Source: Coemansia sp. RSA 922 (lineage: Eukaryota > Kickxellomycota > Kickxellomycetes > Kickxellales > Kickxellaceae). From it: a DNA stretch of 18,507 bases. The DNA lies in the NCBI GenBank assembly GCA_027577415.1, contig JANBQS010000419.1, positions 1 through 18,507 of the forward strand, read 5' to 3'. Under the pieces are notes generated by a model. The model saw only the letters and a list, made by a program, of their open reading frames with translations, did no database searches and was not told the DNA's origin. The position numbers and the translations under genes are program-made. How positions within the stretch are numbered: position 1 is the first letter of the stretch; every line of letters begins with the position of its first letter. This document shows positions 1 to 8,856 of this stretch, piece after piece.

Positions 1-189
1 CGCAGTACGACATCCTCCCTCTTGTCCCTTCCTGCTGATCAGGTCTGCACTTCTTGATGCCGCCTGATGGCATAGACATTATATATCGTATTTTTGAGAC
101 AACCCCGATGTCATTGTTGTTTTTATCTGCATATTGTCATGTTGCCTATGCTAAACACTCCGATATGATGCATTTTCGTTGTCAAATAG
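1..189 (+). other. Probable intron (3' part) upstream of the first visible LIM exon
   Basis: This stretch is interrupted by stops in all forward frames and shows no LIM-like cysteine spacing. It ends in a pyrimidine-rich run and TAG at 187-189. A CTAAAC branch-like sequence lies about 35-40 bases upstream, near 150. The codons from 190 onward continue a LIM finger from its middle, so a preceding exon must exist. I could not place that exon in the first 60 bases, and it may lie outside the window. Confidence 0.5.
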
Positions 190-3100
190 ACGTGCGGCGA
201 AAACGTGGAAGACAAGTACTGCGTGCTGGAGGACGCTGATAGGAGACATCATTTGCTCTGTGAGAAGCACTACTTTGAGCGCACAAATATGGTCTGCGCT
301 CGGTGCAAGGAGCCGCTCGACAGTACATATGTGCACGCCATGGGTCGCAAATACCATCCAGATCACTTTACGTGCACGGCGTGTCCGACGATCTTTGGGC
401 CAGATGGCACGTACTATGAGCACGAGGGCGAGGCGTTTTGCCTCTACCACTACACATACCTTGTGGCCAAAAAGTGTGCTGGCTGTCAGCAGCCCATCAT
501 GAAGCTGTTCCTGCAAATGAGCCATCGCGGCGTTGAGGAGCACTGGCACCCGGAGTGCTACATGATCTACAAGTTCTGGAACGTGCGGATATGCCCCAGC
601 ATGTATGCGGGCGGGCGTGGGCGCGTCAACAAGCAGCTACTCAAGCCCCAGAATGCAGTCAGCGAGCAGCAGATATACCAGATTTGGACGGTTCTGTCTT
701 CATTTGAAGAGTCTACGGCTACCTGTATTTCCGACATGCTTCTGCAAGTGTCGGGCGGGCACTATCTCGAGGGACTACGCCAGGCCGAGCGCTTTATCAT
801 GCACGTCGATGTACTTTTTGCATCTATTGACGATCTTGAGGACGAACTGTCGCATTTCGATGATTCTACAGGTACGTTATATTTGTTGCTTTGTAGATTG
901 ATTGGCTCCTTTTTTGGAAGAGGGAGTTTTCTGCCTGTGTGGGAATTGTATTTGTCGAAAAAGGGGGGAAGATTTGTCGCTTGACCTGGCCTCTTTTTTT
1001 GCAGCTGATGACCTTGCTGCGCGCAGCACTGTTGGTCATCAGGTGGAGCCGGTTTAGTTCAAGTATTTGCTGGCGCACTTGACTAGCTTGCTCCCACGGA
1101 GTTGGATATTGCACTCATGTAATTGCCCAGCGTGACCACCAATATCAGCCCCGACTTTACCTGACCTGACCTGACCCGGCTCTCTCTCAGTACTCGTGCT
1201 GGGTGCAGTGAGTAAGGGGAGGGAGGAAAGAAAGTCCATCTCTTTTGACTATAGTACTCATTGCGATCTTTTGTTAACTTTTGTAGGTCTACAACACACT
1301 CGAGAGCCCAAGCTGCTGTGCAAAAAGATTGTCAGCTTCTTCTCGGTGCTATCTCACACGCAAAGCAACGAGGCTAACGGACTGACGCAGGAATTGCTCT
1401 CGCTGGTTACCAGCCTCGCTCACTACCTCAAAGTGCTGACGCGGGTAGCTCTGAAGGGCGCACTCAAGGCGCAGACTGAGTACAAGTGCCCCTCGAGTAT
1501 CAAGGCACTGCTGTCGAAGCTGACGGAGACCTCGGACCGGCAAAAGTGGGCGCTATTCCGGCTGTCGTACCAAGAGACTGACATTACTAGCGACCTGTGT
1601 ACTGCCTGCCACGGGGCCGTAGAGACAGAGTGTATCGAGCACATGCGGCGGCGCAAGCGCTGGCACCTGTACTGCTTTGTGTGCGGGACGTGCAACAGCG
1701 AGATCCAGCATGTATACCCGCAGTCGGCGTACGATGAGGCTACGGGCATTTTGTACTGCCCGGGGTGCGCCAAAGACCACGCAGTTGCGGCCGGTGGATT
1801 CAAGTTTGTCTCGCAGCTCGAGCAGTATTCGTTCCTGATGCGAGTGGCGCTGAAGCGGCTCTATGGCTTGCTAAAGATGAAGAACGCGGTAGAGAACCCG
1901 AGCGCTGCGCGGTACAGGAAGGGCGAGAGCAACATCAAGGAAATCACCGGAGGCATGGTCGAAGGACTGAAGCAAATCGCAGGGCTCGACCAGCCAGATA
2001 CGACATCGGCTGCGTCAAAAGAGGCCGCTAATAAGGAATTCGACGCGGCACTGGCAAAGATGGACAAGCTCGAGTTAAGAAGCGACAGCCCCGGCGTGCT
2101 TGGATCGGGCAAGTCCCGGACAGAGGCGACGCCTCCCCCATCCAACGGCGAGGTCACTGCGCGCGGTCTTGGCGGTGGCCAGCAACAACAGCCACGGAAG
2201 GAGCGGTTGGCAGGGGATACGCTGATGCCTGGTGTCATTCCTCCGCTTTCCAAGCTGGCGCTACCCTCTGACCTCGGCAATGGCAGTTCGCCTCTAGGCT
2301 CAGATCTAATGAGCGCTGTGACCAAGGCGGCAGTTAAGGAGGCAAAAAGCGACGGCAACGTTGTTCAGTTGGTCGAGGCCAACACTGAACCGGCTCCTCC
2401 GCAGGTGCTGGCCGACCGGCGCAAGCCCCGGGTCGCCCATGCCACCACGGTTCACACGATGAAGGCGCGGATGGAGAACCGGGGTCATTCTGGCGGAATC
2501 GAGGTACCGCCTTCGACATCTCCCGAAGCTCAGGGTATCCCGACGGGTTCTGGTCACTTGCCAATCCTGCGGCGGGCGGGGCAGATCAACGGGTCTCCGA
2601 TTTCAGTCAATGCTTTAGCTGCGCAGGCGGCTTCAGGAGGCACTCCCCTTGGCGGGTCGTCCCTAGTCCCACCAGCTTTGCCGCCAAAGCCCGTCAAGCA
2701 GCGGCGACAGAGCGAGGAAAACGAGGCGGCAAAGCTGATTGCGAGCAACGAAGCCGATACCGCCACAAAGGTCAAGAGCATGCTGAGTCGGCCGCACACG
2801 ATGCGATTCGTGTCGGACCTCAATACGGCGGAGCTGTTCTGTGCCAAGCACGTAGCGGTATCTCGGTTGGCGGCGTTGCTTGGCGGACAGAGTGAGTTCT
2901 CTCAGGCTGACTTGGTTGCACTCATTGGCACGCCCAAAAAGACCTCGGCGTCGGGCATGTGGTCGCGACTCAAGACGAACTTGAAAAAGAAGGACGGCAG
3001 TGCTGGCGGGGGCATTGGCGGGGGAAGTGGCAAGGACCACATGCGTGCGGCGACCTTTGGCGTGTCGCTGGAGACGCTGATGGAGCGGCAGGGAGTGGAG

Positions 3101-3862
3101 ACAGACCTGGGCGCGCACGGAAGGCAGAAGCTGCAAGTGCCGCAGTTCTTTGAGCTCATGCTCAAGACCCTGACCGCGATGGACTTGGCCATCGAGGGTA
3201 TCTTCCGTAAGAATGGCAATATCCGGAAGCTACGCGAAGTCACCGACGCTGTGGACAAGGACTATTCGCGTGTCGACTTGAAGAAGGATTCGCCGGTGCA
3301 GATTGCCGCTCTGCTTAAAAAGTTTTTGCGCGAGCTGCCAGACCCGTTGATCCCCTTCCGCATGCGGCGATTGATACTGGCAATAGCAGCCCTCCAGGCA
3401 TCGCGCGAGCGCATGGACGCCTTCCGCTATGTGTTTATTCTGATGCCGCAGCCGAACCGCGATATGCTCAACGTGCTCATGACCTTCCTTAACTGGGTGG
3501 CTACCTTTTGCCATGTCGACGAGCAGACTGGATCCAAGATGGATATCTTCAATCTGGCTACGGTTATTACGCCCAACATTCTCTATGCCGATGTCAAGGA
3601 GCCTACTCGTGGCGACCGCGACGATACGTTTTCTTATGAGGCGTGTAGTGTCATTCAGCAGTTCATGGAGGCGGGCGAGTACTTGTGGATGCTACCGGAT
3701 GCCGTTATCACCTTCCTTCGAGACAATTCGTCCGAGTTTGTGGAGGGCGTGTCGGAACTCAACACGAAGGAGCTCTTGCGTCGTTGTGAGCGCCAGATCC
3801 ACCAACCGACGCCTATTAGCGGGAGTGGAGTCCACCAGGCTCTTGCCGATTCAGAGTCCTAA
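190..3862 (+). CDS. LRG1: LIM-domain Rho GTPase-activating protein, LRG1-like (5' end missing)
   Basis: The coding segments are 190-871 and 1287-3862, giving about 1085 visible residues ending at TAA 3860-3862. The first exon starts inside a LIM finger (TCGEN, then LLCEKHYF). A full LIM follows from CARC at 295, then CAGC near 475 with HWHPECYMIYKFW. After the intron comes LLCKKIVSFFSVLSHTQ, then another LIM-type finger from Cys 1598 to about 1785. A long low-complexity region holds a proline-rich SH3-type motif (PALPPKP, about 2670-2692) and a Gly-rich run near 3005. The RhoGAP domain spans about 3057-3600, with the arginine finger in EGIFRKNGN (Arg codon 3206-3208). The order LIM-LIM-LIM-RhoGAP is that of fungal Lrg1, known to act on Rho1 in cell-wall signalling and hyphal tip growth. 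The true start is upstream of the window. The family call is firm; the exact ortholog name is slightly less so. Confidence 0.9.
872..1286 (+). other. Intron in the LIM-RhoGAP gene (415 nt, phase 1)
   Basis: The donor is GTACGT at 872 and the acceptor is TTGTAG ending at 1286. Joining 871 to 1287 keeps the frame (one leftover base plus two) and gives DDSTG-LQHTREPKLLCKK, a natural lead into the conserved KLLCKKIV segment. All frames inside contain stops. Internal splice-like signals (an acceptor at 1004, an acceptor at 1190 after repeated CTGAC, a strong donor GTGAGTAAG at 1208) make alternative splicing possible. Confidence 0.7.
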
Positions 3863-4319
3863 TTACGCCATATACCCTTATCCCCATATATATTATCACT
3901 TACATATGTTATCATACTGGGCGTTATTGGGAAGTGCGGAGAAAGAGGTTATGTCTGAGAACTTGTAGCCTACTTAAATGCGGCCTTGCTCAGTGTTGTA
4001 GAATAGTTGAAATGGAAAGGATGTGACTACTCGAGATTCTCCCCATGTCTAGGAGAGGTGCTGGGGCTGTGCAGTACCCAAACAACCACTTTGAAGTCTC
4101 AAAAGTGGACCTGCATCACCTCCCTACTATTCCAACCAATAGGGTGCCTACTGGGCACTACAGCTCTCTAGCCAAGCTAGAGGCTCAAGGCTTGTCCTTT
4201 GCAGATAGAAAAAACGTGATGTCCAGAATAACGTCGCTTAGAAGGTTGGAAAAAAAAGTGCTCGCTCTTTTGTGTACACCGATTATTCCTCCTCCATTTT
4301 TCTCCTGGGGAAGAAGACG
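3863..4319 (+). other. RhoGAP 3' UTR and spacer with a weak open stretch
   Basis: AT-rich 3' flank follows the RhoGAP stop. From ATG 4045 a frame stays open to about 4428, but only the first 70 or so codons (to about 4250) look protein-like. The rest runs through the TATA box and leader of the next locus. I recognise no domain in it (the most distinctive piece is VDLHHLPTIPTNRVPTG). It could be a small unrecognised gene, a remnant of a larger one, or chance. I do not call it a gene. Confidence 0.3.
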
Positions 4320-4327
4320 TATAAAAA
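4320..4327 (+). promoter_or_regulatory. TATA box of the left small orphan gene
   Basis: TATAAAAA lies 121 bases before ATG 4441 and is followed by a C-rich leader (CACCCATTCC and similar). The same octamer stands 123, 144 and 144 bases before the starts of the three related loci at 15824(-), 14334 and 17241, which supports a real core promoter. Confidence 0.6.
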
Positions 4328-4440
4328 GAAACACCCATTCCAGCATCAATGCTCTACACATTCCGCCATTCTCTTCACCAATATACTATAGTTTTTGTTA
4401 TTGTTTTTACGCCAGCACATATTTCTGACAAAGATTTACT

Positions 4441-4814
4441 ATGTGTATTTTTAATATTGTGACATCCAACTGGCTAGCAGAGAACAGCTTCACGAACATG
4501 TTGCATGTATTAACCCTGGGTATGACTATGTAGTTATATATTCTAACGATAGTAGGCATGGCAGGGTATTTTTAAATTCTATTGGAGATAATATAATTCC
4601 TCATTCAGTGTACTACGCGGTAGAGCGTGATAACAATTGCGAGCTCTTTGCTAACGTATTTTCTTCTACTGCCGCCACTCTTGATATTAATGATGTGGGG
4701 CTGGTTATAGTGAAGCAATACATGACTAATGGAGATGAAGTTGAATATGCGGCTAGTGTTTTATCAACACTCAAACCAACTAGTAATGATATAGATTTAG
4801 AGGATATGTATTAG
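4441..4814 (+). pseudogene. Frameshifted small orphan protein gene, member of the right-hand array family
   Basis: From ATG 4441 the frame gives MCIF and then diverges. About 12 bases in, the reading must move by one base (in the T5-A2 run near 4448-4454) to enter a long open frame, 4455 to the TAG at 4812-4814. That frame carries YCDIQLASREQL, NPGYDYVVIYS, AVERDNNCELFANVFSS and DINDVGLVIVKQY. The segment resembles the minus-strand locus at 15430-15824 (KYCYVDLA, NPGYNILVI) and, more distantly, the intact paralogues at 14334 and 17241 (FDKGFDVQAV). Compared with the minus-strand relative it lacks about 19 residues near the N-terminus. It could be a decayed copy, an assembly error in a homopolymer, or a gene with a different first exon. 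Function unknown; no signal peptide or membrane segment is seen in the open part. Confidence 0.5.
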
Positions 4815-4987
4815 TCTACACTTGAGGTTCATGTGACTAGATGTCATTATAGAGGTGGTTTTCAGGCACATTATCATATGCCGTATAACTTGTAGAGTAG
4901 TTGGAGTATTTACTTAGGTCATTTACGAATTTATTTTATTAATGTCACTCCATTTAAACTTACTAATTTGTACTACATGTTTCTTAA
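4815..4987. other. AT-rich spacer between two convergent loci
   Basis: This is the shared 3' flank of the broken small gene (+) and the F-box/LRR-like gene (-). It is AT-rich, with no open frame and no repeat shared with the rest of the window that I can see. Confidence 0.4.
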
Positions 4988-6727
4988 TTATGACTTAGCC
5001 GTATGGTCCAGCTCACTGCTTTGTTGTGAATCAAAAATAGGGAACTGGCATAACATATTATCACCTTCATACCAGTTGACATTGCCAAGCCTATTTTTGT
5101 ATGGAAGGTATGCTGTGCTCTTGATAAGCTCCTTACAGCTATTACTGAATGGAAGGTCGCAAAGAGGGTAGCAAATGTCAAGTACACGAGGACAAGCCAA
5201 AGCAAGCAGAAGCGCATAGTGAGCTACACCTCTGGTGCTATGGTGCGAGCAACTAGAAAATCTGATAAAATTCAAAAGAGGACCCAAGTGGGTATTTGAT
5301 TTACAAAAACTGTGGACAAAATCAGCAGTGACATATTCTGACTCATCAAACTCGATTGTGTTTGGGTTGATATCAACCGATATTAGACGTGGTGCAGATT
5401 TTAGTATTTGTACCATCAATAAAAGTGGTATTGGAATGCCATGTATCTCTAAATATTTCAGTCGTTGCAAGCTCATTGGCTCAGTAATTGCCGACATATC
5501 AATTTTGTAATGGGAATATGTGAGTAATTCAGCATTGAGTACTTCGACATGTGGTGCCATGTGCAACACACTGTCTAGAACCAGTTCGACTTGACCTACA
5601 TTGTTCTCAATATCCCCCAAAGAAAACCCTATATCCAATCTTTTGGCTTTGGGAAGTCCATTCTTGGCATATATCTTACTGTGGCGTAACCTCAGAGCTG
5701 TTTGGCCAAAAACTTCCATTCGCAGTTTACTGAGATGTTTGTGACATTTCTCCAACATAAAACTGTTGTCAACCATATGTGGAGAATCAATCATTAGCTC
5801 ATCTAGTGCTGGAAATGGATTGTGCTCTAGGGCAACTAAACCTCTCAATGGTCGTTTAGCGTAGCACTTGTAATCTAACATTTTGAGTGCAGGATATTGA
5901 ATATCAACATCATCGCCATCCCTAAACACATGCCTAAATAACATGAAATATCTATCTTCGATTTGAAGTCTCTCTAGTGTAAGGCAATTTAGTCGAGCTA
6001 TTTCCATTAGGCAGTCCTCACTACAATTCATGTTAATGACTAGATTTGTCAAGTTGGAAAGAGCAGGTAGCATTGTGAGTGTAAATTTAGTAACTGGTAA
6101 AAGGTTCGTCAGACTGCGTTTACTACTGAATAGCTCTTTGATTATTGTGTTCAAATGATTTGACTCAATTGGAGAATACATTTCAACCTCATTGGTACAG
6201 GTGATATCGACTCCCCAAACATTAGGCATCATATAGTTTAGCCACTCTGCAAGCTTGTGTATATTTGTTTCACAAGTCGAGTCTTCTGGAATGTTTGATG
6301 GGTCGCCTACTGACAAATCAATTGTGACTGATTTAATGTTTGAAAACACTGCTTCTGTATATTCTTCATTGTGCAGCATCTCCAATACTGTGCCATTGAG
6401 AATATTTTCATATGATAAATCCAAGTAAGCTGCTAACACTCGACTGTGGAGGTTTTCATTAATGACTGAGCTGAGGGGCAAACCAGCTTTTAATGTATAC
6501 AACTGCCGGCCAAAATCACTGCTGCATAGAATGTAGGCGTGCTTGCTGAGTATTCTCATAGCTACCGTTCTTAGTCTATGACATGAAGCATAGAACTTGA
6601 ATAGTGTATCGCTAGTCCGAAACAGTGATGCTCCACTCCGGACATTCAATCTATAGCGAAGACAGCGGATTTCCGTAAAAAGAATTCGCATAAATAAGTG
6701 ATTTGGAAGGTTTAGTAGAAGGGACAT
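4988..6727 (-). CDS. F-box-like leucine-rich repeat protein (lineage-specific style)
   Basis: An intact, intronless frame of 579 residues. The N-terminus MSLLLNLPNHLFMRILFTEI matches the shape of a degenerate F-box (LPxxLxxxIL), which would dock on Skp1 in an SCF ubiquitin ligase. The rest reads as irregular leucine-rich repeats: LSNLTNLVINMNC, LTLERLQIEDRYF, YPALKMLDYKCY, FPALDELMIDSP, LPKAKRLDIGF, LQRLKYLEIHG, APRLISVDINPN, CPRVLDICYP. I chose the Met at 6727 because it directly precedes the F-box-like motif. The frame stays open another 96 codons upstream, but that extension crosses a very AT-rich leader and reads as low-complexity sequence. Early-diverging fungi, Kickxellales in particular, carry many such divergent proteins; the substrate cannot be guessed. 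The base composition is AT-rich, unlike the conserved genes to its right. Confidence 0.75.
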   Translation of the reverse strand: MSLLLNLPNHLFMRILFTEIRCLRYRLNVRSGASLFRTSDTLFKFYASCHRLRTVAMRILSKHAYILCSSDFGRQLYTLKAGLPLSSVINENLHSRVLAAYLDLSYENILNGTVLEMLHNEEYTEAVFSNIKSVTIDLSVGDPSNIPEDSTCETNIHKLAEWLNYMMPNVWGVDITCTNEVEMYSPIESNHLNTIIKELFSSKRSLTNLLPVTKFTLTMLPALSNLTNLVINMNCSEDCLMEIARLNCLTLERLQIEDRYFMLFRHVFRDGDDVDIQYPALKMLDYKCYAKRPLRGLVALEHNPFPALDELMIDSPHMVDNSFMLEKCHKHLSKLRMEVFGQTALRLRHSKIYAKNGLPKAKRLDIGFSLGDIENNVGQVELVLDSVLHMAPHVEVLNAELLTYSHYKIDMSAITEPMSLQRLKYLEIHGIPIPLLLMVQILKSAPRLISVDINPNTIEFDESEYVTADFVHSFCKSNTHLGPLLNFIRFSSCSHHSTRGVAHYALLLALACPRVLDICYPLCDLPFSNSCKELIKSTAYLPYKNRLGNVNWYEGDNMLCQFPIFDSQQSSELDHTAKS

Positions 6728-7903
6728 TGTAAAATCAAGAAGAAAACTGTTTAATAAAAAATAAATAAAAATGAGGTGGAAGAGAAGCAAAGTGTGTACT
6801 AGCCGCCTTGAAGGCAGGCGTTGCAAAAGAGTATCCAAAGGGTAAAGAGTCCTTTGAAGAGAATGGTTTTTTTTCTGCAAAAGCAGTTCAATGCCATTTT
6901 TAAAAGAATGAAATTTGCTTTGTAAATACCATTTAAAAGACTGTCTGTTGACAATGTTCATGACTTGTCTGCACTGCTGGCCACATGTATGCGATAGACC
7001 ATGTACAGTACGCATTTGGCTATCTATGAGCTCTTCTAATCAAGTACAATGGCTCACAAAAGTATCCAAAATGTTTGTCGATTTCAACCTCCAATCTGTG
7101 CGTTGCTCCTCAAGAGCTAGTTTTTCTTATATTTCTTCTGCCATCACTTGCATATCGCAGTTTTCCTGACTACACGGCTCCAGAGTACAGCATAATTGTA
7201 CTCCTTGTTTGCATCTGTGCACACCATCCACAACTTTCCCATTCTCCGTACTGGCACATCTCAGCTCCTATGGCTGCAGTCGACCTATTCTTACAGTCCC
7301 ATGTAATTATGATGCATGGCAGTCTCACATTTGCAACTATTCCAATACACTGGTCTACCAGTCCACTACTATTAATGTTCTCTTCTGGCACTACTCTATA
7401 CTCTGTTACTCCTCTTCTCCCTTGGCTGTCGACATCTCCTCTAGCCTTAGGTGCCTAACAGAAGTCTACTAGTTTCATCTAGGTTGGATCGTCATTGGGT
7501 GTCCCCCCTCGTTGACTAGCTTCAGCTGCTGTCCTCGCACCTGGATACGGATTGGCTCCTGTCCTTGCAGGTTCTGTTGGGTTTGCCACTGCTACTCTTG
7601 TCTCTTAATGACGCCGCCAATCCTGTAGGGCGCAACTGTCGAGCCTGCTTGAACGTAGTACATTCGATCTGGTAAGGTTCCCAGTCACAGCGTCCACCAT
7701 CCTTGTGGCTGCTCTATGGCGTGCTTGGTTGCTAGATCAGCTGCAATCGCCTAGCTCTCAGCACTTGCTAATACCAAATGTGGCGCATTGCTATCTGTTC
7801 CCTTTTTTGAAAGGAAGCCACTAAACTCTCTTTTTCTCACACATTTTTTTTTTTTTGAAATTGCTATTTTTTATTCTACAAGTAATTGAATTTGGTCATA
7901 TTC
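6728..7903. other. Gene-free interval, possible decayed retroelement scrap
   Basis: 6728-6800 is the AT-rich leader of the minus-strand F-box/LRR-like gene. From about 7080 to 7800 the base composition rises, yet neither strand has a convincing frame. On the minus strand around 7499-7552 a short frame reads IRIQVRGQQLKLVNEGDT, which resembles the segment before the YLG motif of non-LTR reverse transcriptases. Stops flank it closely, so any element is dead. 7848-7856 is a T run, and the last bases are the short promoter and leader of the hydrolase gene. Confidence 0.35.
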
Positions 7904-8815
7904 ATGATTGCCGTATTGCGAGTACGAGCGGCCTGGCAGTTTGGTCGACAATGCCAAACTATGACACAAGGGGTGCGTGAGTTGAGCACAGTCAAGCTTG
8001 AATTCACAGCAACCAAGGCCGAGACAGCCAGTAGCAAGGCTCCACTAGTGATACTTCACGGGTTGTTTGGGTCGAAGCAGAACTGGCGTGCCATATCGAA
8101 GCAGCTCTCACGGGTACTAGGACGCGACACATACTCTGTAGACCTGCGTAATCACGGAGGTAGCCCACATATGGCACCGCACTCTTATGAGGCCATGTCT
8201 GGCGACATTGTGCAGTTTATTCAGGACCACCAGTTGGGACGGCCCGTGCTAGTAGGGCATTCGATGGGTGGCAAGGTCGTCATGCGCACTGCTTTGGACC
8301 ATCCAGACCTAGTGTCGCAGCTAATCGTCGATGATATCGTGCCGTGTAAGGTCGATTTGGCCCATGATTTCAAACGCTATGTAGTGGGGCTTCGGGATAT
8401 CGAGGGCCGGAACATCTCTGTGCAGAAGGAGGCTGACTTGTTGCTGGCTAAAGTCGAGGACGATATCTCGGTGCGCCAGTTCTTGCTCACTAACATGAAA
8501 AAGGTCAAAGACCCACATGTGGAGGGCGGCGTTAAGGGTGCCTATAAGTCTCGTATCCCACTGGAGCTCTTGGGCGAGAGCCTCAAAGGTATTGTGGCCT
8601 GGGACGTGGATCCAGCGAAAGTGTATCCGGGACCTACCTTGTTTATTGGAGGCGAGCGGTCGCCATACGTCAAGCCCTATGCGTACCCAGCTATGAAGCT
8701 GCACTTCCCAGAGCACGAGGTTAAAATGCTTAATACTGGACACTGGGTGCACGCCGAGATGCCACAGGAGTTTATGGACTTGGTTACTGCCTTTGTGAAT
8801 AGCCATGACGCCTAA
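7904..8815 (+). CDS. ABHD11: Alpha/beta hydrolase, ABHD11 / Imo32-like, probably mitochondrial
   Basis: Intronless, 303 residues. The fold is clear: strand and oxyanion loop VILHGLFGSKQNW (49-61), DLRNHGGS (80-87), nucleophile elbow GHSMGG with Ser120, and the C-terminal NTGHWVHAEMP with the catalytic His at 280. An acidic residue around DVDPAKV or GGERS would complete the triad. These motifs, together with LRNHG and GHWVHAE, are typical of ABHD11 and yeast Imo32, mitochondrial matrix serine hydrolases. ABHD11 is known to protect the lipoylated 2-oxoglutarate dehydrogenase complex. The first 25 residues are rich in Arg and hydrophobic residues without acids (MIAVLRVRAAWQFGR), fitting a mitochondrial presequence. 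I took ATG 7904; the frame is open a few codons further upstream but has no ATG there. Met20 could give a form without the presequence. Confidence 0.88.
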   Translation: MIAVLRVRAAWQFGRQCQTMTQGVRELSTVKLEFTATKAETASSKAPLVILHGLFGSKQNWRAISKQLSRVLGRDTYSVDLRNHGGSPHMAPHSYEAMSGDIVQFIQDHQLGRPVLVGHSMGGKVVMRTALDHPDLVSQLIVDDIVPCKVDLAHDFKRYVVGLRDIEGRNISVQKEADLLLAKVEDDISVRQFLLTNMKKVKDPHVEGGVKGAYKSRIPLELLGESLKGIVAWDVDPAKVYPGPTLFIGGERSPYVKPYAYPAMKLHFPEHEVKMLNTGHWVHAEMPQEFMDLVTAFVNSHDA

Positions 8816-8856
8816 TAATACATGTGTTTTTATTATTATTATAAGAATATGGCTAG
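8816..8856. terminator. Shared 3' end of two convergent genes
   Basis: Only 41 bases separate the stop of the hydrolase gene (+) from the stop of MUS81 (-). The gap is almost pure A/T with TATTATTATTATAA, which can serve as a polyadenylation-efficiency element on either strand. The two transcripts very probably overlap at their 3' ends. Confidence 0.5.

Noticed and set aside
1005..1034. In-phase 30-base exon (ADDLAARSTV) in the RhoGAP gene
   Set aside because: The acceptor is good, but the only phase-correct donor (GTCATC) is very poor; the direct 871-1287 join is simpler.
2663..3136. Long minus-strand frame within the RhoGAP gene
   Set aside because: Shadow of the GC-rich coding strand; no motif, whereas the plus frame has a complete RhoGAP domain.
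6728..7015. 96-codon extension of the F-box/LRR-like protein
   Set aside because: It crosses an AT-rich leader with low-complexity residues, and the F-box-like motif begins directly at the Met at 6727.
7075..7472. Overlapping plus-strand frames of 87-127 residues
   Set aside because: No motif, no promoter signal and several competing frames; the interval looks like decayed sequence.
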